64,000 bases of DNA, taken from assembly GCF_023273895.1 (NCBI RefSeq), contig NZ_CP096883.1:4898001-4962000 (forward strand), read 5' to 3'. The notes below the pieces were generated by a model, which saw nothing but the letters and a program-made list of their open reading frames with translations, ran no database searches and was not told where the DNA came from. The translations under genes and the position numbers were made by a program. Source of the DNA: Sphingobacterium sp. PCS056. Its GTDB lineage: Bacteria > Bacteroidota > Bacteroidia > Sphingobacteriales > Sphingobacteriaceae. Shown here in pieces: positions 53,563-60,364 of this stretch; the stretch's first letter is position 1; each line of letters starts with the position of its first letter.

Positions 53563-54857
53563 TCAAAACAGGTCATTCTATTCATCGGATTTTCAATTAC
53601 AATGAGAACAAAGTTAAGGAGGGCGTTGCACAATGTATTGGAGAAGGAAATTACCCTGTGGACCTAGAGAATTTAACGCTCCCCATGAAGCTTAACCGTT
53701 TGTTGAAACAGGCTGAACTGAATGAAAATTGCAAACGTAATAGCGTACACATCTCATTAAATTTTGACCCATCTGAAGCAAACTTATCAAAAGAAAAGAT
53801 GATGGATATCGCTCACGAGTATATGGAACGGATCGGTTTTGGAAGTCAACCGTATTTAGTCTATCAACACTTTGATGCGGGGCATCCGCACATTCACTTA
53901 GTATCAGTCAAAGTAAGGTCGGATGGTAGTCGTATTGATATGCAGAATATAGGTAAAAACCAGTCCGAAGAAGCCCGTAAAGCAATCGAAAAAAAGTTTG
54001 ATTTGGTGGTAGCTGAAGGTCGAAGTAATAATCTAAATAATAAACTGGAACCGATCGCTTTAGGTAAAGTGAATTATGGAAAAATACAGTCAAAGAAAGC
54101 TATCGCTAACGTACTAAATCAGATCCTTACGAATTACAACTTTACCAGCTTAAAAGAACTTAATGCTGTTCTCAGCCAATATAATGTTTTAGCCGATAGA
54201 GGCAGTGAAAACTCAAGAGTCTTTAAAGCAAATGGTATGGTGTATAGAATATTGGATCAGGCAGGTAATCCGACAGGAGTACCCATTAAAGCCAGTGATT
54301 TTTATAACAGACCCACGATGAAATTTCTGGAAGAAAGATTTCAGGAGAATGCTAAAAAACGGACTCCTTTTAAGAGCAGGATCAAGAACGCTACGGATAA
54401 GATTTTGACGAACTCACGTATTTCGATTGATGAGTTTATAAATCTAATGTCAAAACAGGGAATCGCTATCGTCAAAAGAACAAGTGAAGATGGCAGACTC
54501 TACGGTATCACCTATGTGGATCATACTTCCAAATGTGTATTTAATGGTAGTGACCTCGGTAAAAATTACAGTGCAAAAGCGATTCTCGAACGATGTACTG
54601 CAAAAGATAACCGAGCCACTGAACAGATTCGTACAAAAGAGCCGGAAACAGAAATCCCAACGGATCAAAATGCAGCTCCACTTACGCAACCAATACCGGA
54701 TACAAACGCTGTATCCGACACTTCCATAACCGATGACAAAGGACTAATTGACACCTTATTTGAAATCGAAAATGCATGCGACTTTATTCCAAACCAACTT
54801 AGGAGAAAGAAAAAGAGAAGAAAACGCAGGAGACGGGATAATAACAATAACTTTTAA
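53550..54857 (+). CDS. Relaxase (MobA/VirD2 type)
   Basis: 435 residues. The relaxase domain occupies about the first 130 residues: GHSIHRIFNYNENKV at the start and the metal-binding HxH motif in YQHFDAGHPHIHLVSVKV (near residue 112). A central helical region follows, and a C-terminal tail that is acidic then ends in a basic run (RRKKKRRKRRRRDNNNNF). It nicks oriT and pilots the strand into the recipient. It is coupled by overlap to the MobC-like gene and followed by the coupling protein. Confidence 0.93.
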   Translation: MVAIIKTGHSIHRIFNYNENKVKEGVAQCIGEGNYPVDLENLTLPMKLNRLLKQAELNENCKRNSVHISLNFDPSEANLSKEKMMDIAHEYMERIGFGSQPYLVYQHFDAGHPHIHLVSVKVRSDGSRIDMQNIGKNQSEEARKAIEKKFDLVVAEGRSNNLNNKLEPIALGKVNYGKIQSKKAIANVLNQILTNYNFTSLKELNAVLSQYNVLADRGSENSRVFKANGMVYRILDQAGNPTGVPIKASDFYNRPTMKFLEERFQENAKKRTPFKSRIKNATDKILTNSRISIDEFINLMSKQGIAIVKRTSEDGRLYGITYVDHTSKCVFNGSDLGKNYSAKAILERCTAKDNRATEQIRTKEPETEIPTDQNAAPLTQPIPDTNAVSDTSITDDKGLIDTLFEIENACDFIPNQLRRKKKRRKRRRRDNNNNF

Positions 54858-54869
54858 AATCATAAAGCT

Positions 54870-56861
54870 ATGGCACACGAGACAGGAGAGAATGAACAGG
54901 CGCTGAGGAAAATTCTGGATATGACACGGTTAATTAGTGTAGTAATATTAGTAATACACGTTTATTACGCATGCTACTCGGCGTTCAAGAAATGGGAATT
55001 AGTCAATCCCTTTTCCGATAAAATACTGAGCAATATCATTAAAACGGGATTGCTGACTGATTTTCATAAACCGAAGTTTATCGCTTTAGGTTTCTTAATT
55101 ATTTCTTTGATCGGAGCGCGAGGTAAAAAGGATCAAAAGTTAAATCACAAAATAGCGTTTACCTATATAGTTTGTGGGTTGCTGATTTACTTTATTAGCT
55201 ACTTTTCACTTTATGTAGGCACAGATATTACTACCATAGCGGTGGTATATATAATGTTAACGGCAATAGGCTACTTGTTTATTCTTTCCGGAGGCACTTT
55301 GCTTTCCAGAATTATTAAAAGTAGCTTCAATAACAATGATATTTTCAATGCGGAGGCCGAGACATTCCCACAGGAAGAACGCCTACTTGAAAACGAACTA
55401 TCGATTAATCTACCTGCTCGGTACAGGCTCAAAAACAAATTTAGGGACTCGTGGATAAATATTATCTCGCCTGTCCGCGCGACGATTGTGTCAGGCTCCC
55501 CTGGTGCCGGAAAATCGGCATTTGTGATCCGACACTTTATCACGCAAGCATTAGCTAAGTCCGATCCTTATACACTTTTTGTTTATGATTTTAAATTTCC
55601 TGATCTATCGCTCATCGCCTACAACCACTGGCTAAAAAATAAACATAGGTACAAAAGTAAATCGGAATGCATTTTCATCAATTTTGATGATCTGTCTCGC
55701 TCGCATAGAGGTAATGTTTTCGATCCTTTAGGAATGACCGATATTACGGATGCTACTGAAAGTGCAAGAACAATATTGCTCGGATTAAATCGCGAGTGGC
55801 AGAAAAAAACCGGGGAATTTTTTGTCGAAAGTGCCATCAACTTTGTAACGGCAATTATCTGGTTTTTACGAAGGTATCAGGACGGGTTATTCTGCACACT
55901 TCCCCACGTGATCGAATTAATACAACTGCCATATGACGACCTATTTACGCTCTTACGAACGGAAAAAGAAATCGAGGTGTTGATCAATCCGTTTGTGAAC
56001 GCTTATCTCAATGATGTCATGGAACAGTTGGAAGGACAGATCGCGAGTGCAAAAATCGCATTGGCAAGATTGGCTTCTCCGCAACTTTATTATGTTTTAT
56101 CGGGAAACGATTTTACGATTGACCTGAACAATCCGGATAACCCAAAGGTCATCTGCATGGGGAACAACCCACAAAAGATACAGACTTATGGTGCTGTACT
56201 TTCGCTTTACGTCAACCGTATGCTAAAGGTTGTAAACCAGAAGAACAAACTTAAAAGCATGTTGGTATTTGACGAGTTCCCTACCCTCACAACAGACATA
56301 ATACCAACGATCGTAACTGGTCGATCAAATTTAATCTCGGTATGCCTGGGCATTCAGGATGCAAGTCAGTTACGCAAGGACTATGGCAGAGAACAAGCTG
56401 ATGTGATAACCAATACGGTTGGAAATATAATCTCAGGTCAGGTCACGGGTGACAGCGCAAAACAACTGTCCGAGCGCATCGGAAAAATAATGCAGGAGCG
56501 AGAGAGTCTTTCTATTAACAGCGGCGATACATCCATAAGCAAAAGTAAACAGTTAGACTACGCTGTACCAGCTTCAAAAATTGCCGCGCTGAGTTCCGGT
56601 GAATTCGTCGGAATGGTAGCGGATACACCAAGTCAGAAGATAGAACTGAAAGCCTTTCACTGCGAAATACAGAACGATTTTGAATCGATACAAAGAGAGG
56701 AGAAAGCGTACAAAGAAATACCTGTTATCAGAAAGATCAATGCCGATATGGTACAGCGTAATTATATGCAGATCAAACAGGATGTACAGAATATTATAGA
56801 TGCAGAAATACATCGAATGCTCAACGATCCGGCGCTCTCACATTTGATTATCAAGAAGTAA
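54870..56861 (+). CDS. Type IV coupling protein (VirD4/TraG-like)
   Basis: 663 residues. Four N-terminal membrane helices occupy about residues 19-145 (LISVVILVIHVYYACYSAF, FIALGFLIISLIGA, AFTYIVCGLLIYFISYFSLY, TAIGYLFILSGGTLLS). Walker A is IVSGSPGAGKSAFVIRHF at about 206-223, and Walker B is MLVFDEFPTLT. It connects the relaxosome to the secretion channel. It lies 12 bp after the relaxase gene, as in CTnDOT-like mobilisation units (mobC there). Confidence 0.93.
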   Translation: MAHETGENEQALRKILDMTRLISVVILVIHVYYACYSAFKKWELVNPFSDKILSNIIKTGLLTDFHKPKFIALGFLIISLIGARGKKDQKLNHKIAFTYIVCGLLIYFISYFSLYVGTDITTIAVVYIMLTAIGYLFILSGGTLLSRIIKSSFNNNDIFNAEAETFPQEERLLENELSINLPARYRLKNKFRDSWINIISPVRATIVSGSPGAGKSAFVIRHFITQALAKSDPYTLFVYDFKFPDLSLIAYNHWLKNKHRYKSKSECIFINFDDLSRSHRGNVFDPLGMTDITDATESARTILLGLNREWQKKTGEFFVESAINFVTAIIWFLRRYQDGLFCTLPHVIELIQLPYDDLFTLLRTEKEIEVLINPFVNAYLNDVMEQLEGQIASAKIALARLASPQLYYVLSGNDFTIDLNNPDNPKVICMGNNPQKIQTYGAVLSLYVNRMLKVVNQKNKLKSMLVFDEFPTLTTDIIPTIVTGRSNLISVCLGIQDASQLRKDYGREQADVITNTVGNIISGQVTGDSAKQLSERIGKIMQERESLSINSGDTSISKSKQLDYAVPASKIAALSSGEFVGMVADTPSQKIELKAFHCEIQNDFESIQREEKAYKEIPVIRKINADMVQRNYMQIKQDVQNIIDAEIHRMLNDPALSHLIIKK

Positions 56862-56890
56862 TTTTTCAATTGATATTAAAGACAAAAAAG

Positions 56891-57199
56891 ATGAATTCGA
56901 AAATCAGAAAAAACGTTGAAAACGTTACCAAACAAGAAATAACAGAAATCGACCATGTTCGTAGATTTATAAACAATTGCTTTCATACACTCAAAGTGAA
57001 CTTTCACCCTGACACATCATTTGAAGATTATGTGGATTCAGAAAGTAAAAGCTCTTTTTCAGTAGATGAACAAAAAATACTAAATTGGAGGTTAGACGAA
57101 TGCTTTGAAGTATGTAGCAAGGACAAAGAGGATATTTATAAAATATCATTTGAAGAATTAAACAGTCCACGGTCTAAACGAAAACGTTTGGGATTATAA
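56891..57199 (+). CDS. Hypothetical protein after the coupling-protein gene
   Basis: About 102 residues from ATG 56891 (MNSKIRKNVENVTKQEITEI); the longer frame to 56870 lacks an ATG. Acidic and helical, with FHPDTSFEDYVDSESKSSFS in the middle and a basic C-terminus (RSKRKRLGL). No signal or membrane segment. It is 29 bp behind the coupling-protein gene and could be the last gene of the mob operon. Not recognised. Confidence 0.6.
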   Translation: MNSKIRKNVENVTKQEITEIDHVRRFINNCFHTLKVNFHPDTSFEDYVDSESKSSFSVDEQKILNWRLDECFEVCSKDKEDIYKISFEELNSPRSKRKRLGL

Positions 57200-57212
57200 A
57201 CTATACCATCTT

Positions 57213-57374
57213 CTATTTTGGTAGAAGCTTAGATATACAAATTTTACTGCTACTGGTTTTTATATGAAATACATTTGTCGGTAAACTTGCGACAACAACG
57301 CCACAACATAATAAAAAAAGAATGGTAATGACTAAAATCGTAACGGAAGCTTCGATCAGTTTTTTTCTGCTCAT
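57213..57374 (-). CDS. Possible small membrane protein
   Basis: A 53-residue open frame starting MSRKKLIEASVTILVITILF and continuing LLCCGVVVASL, a basic start and one strongly hydrophobic helix. It ends with a short polar tail. It is shorter than usual annotation limits. It is preceded by a terminator, so it would need its own promoter. Reality is unproven. Confidence 0.35.
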   Translation of the reverse strand: MSRKKLIEASVTILVITILFLLCCGVVVASLPTNVFHIKTSSSKICISKLLPK

Positions 57375-57386
57375 AAAAATTTAGTT

Positions 57387-57417
57387 TAAAAAGAACAGGG
57401 CCAAATTGCCCTGTTCT
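57387..57417 (-). terminator. Intrinsic terminator for the immunity-like array
   Basis: AGAACAGGGC / GCCCTGTTCT with a CAAATT loop; the minus-strand side is followed by TTTTTAAA. It would end the transcript that includes the genes at 57492-60355. Two weaker hairpins (around 57435 and 57465) precede it on the minus strand. Confidence 0.75.
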
Positions 57418-57491
57418 CAACCATAAAAAATCTGCTTTCAGGAAGCAAACAAAGCATCCACCCCAACCAAAAGGTGGATGTACCAAAATAA

Positions 57492-57827
57492 CTAAATAAG
57501 GCTTTCTAATTCATCAGAATCACAGTCCCATTCTACAATAATAAGGATGCGTATATAGTAACTTCTGACAACAAATAAATCACCTGAACTCAAATTAAAG
57601 CTATCAAAACTACGTAAGCCTTGATTTAGAATTTCGATGAGTTCCCATCTAACGAGACCAAGATCTACCTTGGAGTACACTTCAAAAATTGTTTTGTTTA
57701 CGATTGACGTCAGAGCCGCTTGGAGATCGAAATTATCCAATCCCGGATAATATAACTCTAAAGGCTGCTGGAACTTTACTTCATTATGTAAGGTCATCAA
57801 TCTTTCTTTAACGATACGGTTCGGCAT
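57492..57827 (-). CDS. Hypothetical protein, immunity-array member
   Basis: 111 residues with no signal or membrane segment. ELYYPGLDNFDLQAALTSIV and RSYYIRILIIVEWDCDSDEL give an alternating alpha/beta layout and an acidic C-terminus, as is common in small immunity proteins. Acidic composition and place downstream of an Rhs toxin support an immunity role; sequence alone does not. I could not assign a family. Confidence 0.55.
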   Translation of the reverse strand: MPNRIVKERLMTLHNEVKFQQPLELYYPGLDNFDLQAALTSIVNKTIFEVYSKVDLGLVRWELIEILNQGLRSFDSFNLSSGDLFVVRSYYIRILIIVEWDCDSDELESLI

Positions 57828-57925
57828 AATCTTTTCAGTTAAAATTAGGCTGTAGATATCTAATGGCTAAATTGTTTAATCATAGTCGAATTGTAAATAT
57901 TTAAACCAATACCTTGAAACTAAGA

Positions 57926-58216
57926 TTAGGTGTAAAGAAAAAATCTAATCATTTTTAAACACGATATCCCGACCATGAAGTATAGCCATATCATCACAGA
58001 AATAAGTAATGCTAAGATCGGCATCATAATAATCGTAATAATTAGTCCGGCTATACCAAAATGAATATCTACATCAAGATTCTCAGGGTAGACACCACAT
58101 AAATGCAGTATCATATTGAATAATACGAAAATGATATTTGCAAATAAAACCATTATATAGATTCTCTTAAAAAAATCATTCGGTCTCTCCGAATATCGAT
58201 AGATCAATTCCTTCAT
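57926..58216 (-). CDS. Small two-or-three-helix membrane protein, immunity array
   Basis: 96 residues with hydrophobic segments IYIMVLFANIIFVLFNMILH, IHFGIAGLIITIIMMPILAL and LLISVMIWLYFMVGISCLKM. No cleavable signal. Membrane proteins of this size appear in Rhs and polymorphic-toxin immunity arrays, but I cannot assign a family. It lies on the same strand as its neighbours with a gap of 34 bp to the next gene upstream. Confidence 0.55.
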   Translation of the reverse strand: MKELIYRYSERPNDFFKRIYIMVLFANIIFVLFNMILHLCGVYPENLDVDIHFGIAGLIITIIMMPILALLISVMIWLYFMVGISCLKMIRFFLYT

Positions 58217-58250
58217 ATTGAATATTTTTTGTTTAGGCTAACAATCGCTT

Positions 58251-58781
58251 TTAAACACTATTTTTACTATGAAAGCGAATTACATTGTTGTTTCGTTCCC
58301 ATACGGCTTCTCCTTGCTCGAACGAATTAATTATGCTTTGGGTCAAGTACCATCCCTTACTGAATTTTGTCTTCTTTAAAAATCGTCGTTTGAACAAAGT
58401 ATAAAGACGGTTTGAAGCCTTCACAAAATCATCGCTTTTGTGAAGTAGGCTTTGACTGGTAAAGATCTTCTCGGTATAATACAACCGACCTGCTTCGATG
58501 CTTTTTCCATCTTCACGCTGTGCAGAGATTAAAAAATCAATTGCTTCTGAGTTTTCAGGATTTAAAAGATAATAGCCCTGCTTCTCAATATACTCGTATT
58601 CTAATTTTTTCGAATCACGAAATATTATTATCCTTCTATCATGGGCGAAATTGATTTCTCTTAGTTTATTTAGGTCATCTACCTTATGAGGATATAGTTT
58701 GTACACATTACTTCTAAAAAAATCTAAAAACTCTTTAATATCTGATTCCGTATGGAAAAAGTTTATCTGCTTGGACATCAT
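58251..58781 (-). CDS. Hypothetical protein, immunity-array member
   Basis: 176 residues, soluble. It opens INFFHTESDIKEFLDFFRSN and continues KLEYEYIEKQGYYLLNPENS. Charged and mixed alpha/beta, with a closing RRFLKKTKFSKGWYLTQSII. The layout is like small cytoplasmic immunity proteins in Rhs downstream arrays, but no family was recognised. A strong hairpin upstream (58908-58941) ends the preceding gene's transcript. Confidence 0.55.
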   Translation of the reverse strand: MMSKQINFFHTESDIKEFLDFFRSNVYKLYPHKVDDLNKLREINFAHDRRIIIFRDSKKLEYEYIEKQGYYLLNPENSEAIDFLISAQREDGKSIEAGRLYYTEKIFTSQSLLHKSDDFVKASNRLYTLFKRRFLKKTKFSKGWYLTQSIINSFEQGEAVWERNNNVIRFHSKNSV

Positions 58782-58907
58782 AATTTATTTTTTACAAATG
58801 TGGATTCTGAAACTCAAATGCCAACGAACATTAATTCTTTCAGTTTACACAATAGCGAGCCAATGGTTAATTTAACCATGACACAGGAAATTCATAAAAT
58901 AAAGGGA

Positions 58908-58941
58908 GATATTGCAGTACATAAATTTATACTGCAATATC
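58908..58941. terminator. 12-bp perfect hairpin
   Basis: GATATTGCAGTA / TACTGCAATATC with a 10-nt loop. It lies downstream of the 59051-59242 gene and upstream of the 58781 start. It probably separates their transcripts, and a smaller palindrome (58863-58879) is nearby. No T-run, so efficiency is uncertain. 58782-59050 holds no gene I would call. Confidence 0.5.
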
Positions 58942-59050
58942 ATAAGGAAAAATTATTTAGCCATTAATTAGGCGGTTACTGATGCAAAATGAAGAACTAC
59001 AAACAAGCATCTGGATATTTAAAATTGTCATAATTCTATTCATATTCTAT

Positions 59051-59242
59051 TTACCTTGTATTGATATAAATAATTAAAAGCACAATTCCACCTAATATTG
59101 CGATTGACAATGTAGCATTTATATACGGATCGTCTTTTAACAACGATTCAAATGTTCTTCGCTTACGAAGAAATACCCATCTTATGAATGCGCCTGGATA
59201 CGTAAAAAGCAATACAATTAAGACTTCTAATATGATTTCCAT
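59051..59242 (-). CDS. Small membrane protein, immunity array
   Basis: 63 residues with two hydrophobic segments (MEIILEVLIVLLFTYPGAFI and ATLSIAILGGIVLLIIYI) separated by a basic loop (RWVFLRKRRTFESLLKDDP). Positive-inside placement puts the loop in the cytoplasm. A member of the array between Imm33-like genes and the unknowns; function unknown. Confidence 0.55.
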   Translation of the reverse strand: MEIILEVLIVLLFTYPGAFIRWVFLRKRRTFESLLKDDPYINATLSIAILGGIVLLIIYINTR

Positions 59243-59306
59243 AGAAAGAAATATTACTTTTTTACTTGTGACTATATTAATTCTATAATTTAATTATTCA
59301 TATGAT

Positions 59307-59669
59307 CTAAACATTCAACAATGTGCTATCCTCCCAAACATCCACATAATTACCATTTTCCGCAATCAAGACACGGCAACCTGCTGGAAGTCCCAAGTAC
59401 GGTAAAATTAATGGGCACCAGTTTAACAAATGAACTGTGTGAAGAGGTTGAAAAAAATCATCTTGTTCTGAGTATTCACCAGCCCAAATGTACCATCCTG
59501 TCGTATCATCTTTTCCAGGATGTCTTAAGGCATGAATAGGTTGTTCGTTATCTTTTACATTTACAGAAATCCCCACCTTAAAATTCAAAGCGGATGGTTC
59601 AAACTCAAAACCATATTTATCACAGATTTCTTTTTGTCGCTTGATCAAACTTGTTTGGTTATTTTCCAT
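59307..59669 (-). CDS. Imm33-like immunity protein
   Basis: 120 residues. WYIWAGEYSEQDDFFQPLHT followed by VHLLNWCPLILPYLGLPAGC and VWEDSTLL resembles the Imm33 family of immunity proteins, which protect against polymorphic toxins. The assignment rests on this pattern from memory. A truncated relative lies just upstream (59697-59792). Cytoplasmic, with no signal peptide. Confidence 0.65.
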   Translation of the reverse strand: MENNQTSLIKRQKEICDKYGFEFEPSALNFKVGISVNVKDNEQPIHALRHPGKDDTTGWYIWAGEYSEQDDFFQPLHTVHLLNWCPLILPYLGLPAGCRVLIAENGNYVDVWEDSTLLNV

Positions 59670-59696
59670 TACATCCCATAATCTAAGAAGTACATA

Positions 59697-59792
59697 TCAT
59701 TCTTCATCTTTCCAAACTTCTGCACCTAATGAATCATGGAAAAATCTATAGCCAGGTGGCAAGGCCAAGAATTTCACTATATCTGGTCTCAT
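59697..59792 (-). pseudogene. Truncated relic of a second Imm33-like gene
   Basis: Only the last 31 residues can start at ATG 59790-59792: MRPDIVKFLALPPGYRFFHD, then SLGAEVWKDEE and a stop. The same frame continues upstream for eight residues (DHLYHLIK) and a few more before a TAG. The order HL..PDIVKFLALPPGYRF matches LLNWCPLILPYLGLPAGCRV of the neighbour, so this is a broken duplicate. It is too short to be a normal gene. Confidence 0.6.
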
Positions 59793-59842
59793 TTTAATTA
59801 GATGATAAAGATGATCTATGATTAACTACTTTTAGAATTCAT

Positions 59843-60355
59843 TTAACTCTTTTCAGTTCCATCATAGTTGTAGTCTTCCAAAGTCCATCCAATCATTACT
59901 TCATGAACCCATGAAACAAAATTGTCATTACATTCCTCAACATCTGAAATGTCCTGATAATCGCAATCAGATTGCCAAAATACAACTGGACAAATACCAT
60001 CTTCTAATTTATCTAAATTTAAGCAATAATGATTTCCTCTTCCATCAGGTGAAAACGGCACAAAATATTTTGGCATACCATTTCTTGATGAACTGATCTC
60101 AAAATCGTAAACATTATCCAAAGAACTACCTCTTAATTCATTATCAAGTCCAAGAACCTCAGTTCCTTCTAAAGAAAACCCATTATGGATCGTCATTAAA
60201 TACTTAAAGTCTTCTGGTAAGGAAAACCCATTTTTTTCCTCAAATACCTTCAATCTATCATCTAAAATATGGGGGCCTAGATAAACCATTGATTTATCAA
60301 ATTTAGACAACTCATTCACCGCCCTTTCACATTCTTTTATTACACTTTCTTCCAT
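59843..60355 (-). CDS. SMI1/KNR4 (SUKH) family immunity protein
   Basis: 170 residues. ILDDRLKVFEEKNGFSLPED followed by FKYLMTIHNGFSLEGTEVLG is the SUKH opening signature, with FVPFSPDGRGNHYCLNLDKL and VVFWQSDCDYQDISDVEECN typical of the SMI1 fold. It starts 9 bp after the Rhs toxin stop and on the same strand, the usual place for the cognate immunity protein. Probably neutralises the toxin tail in the cytoplasm. Confidence 0.88.
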   Translation of the reverse strand: MEESVIKECERAVNELSKFDKSMVYLGPHILDDRLKVFEEKNGFSLPEDFKYLMTIHNGFSLEGTEVLGLDNELRGSSLDNVYDFEISSSRNGMPKYFVPFSPDGRGNHYCLNLDKLEDGICPVVFWQSDCDYQDISDVEECNDNFVSWVHEVMIGWTLEDYNYDGTEKS

Positions 60356-60364
60356 AATTTACTT

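Noticed and set aside
57250-57486. 78-codon minus-strand ORF (MVHPPFGWGGCF...)
   Set aside because: It runs through three hairpins that look like terminators, and a better 53-codon membrane ORF overlaps it in another frame.
58752-58967. 71-codon plus-strand ORF between immunity-array genes
   Set aside because: It overlaps the 58781 gene start on the other strand and spans two hairpins; composition gives no support.
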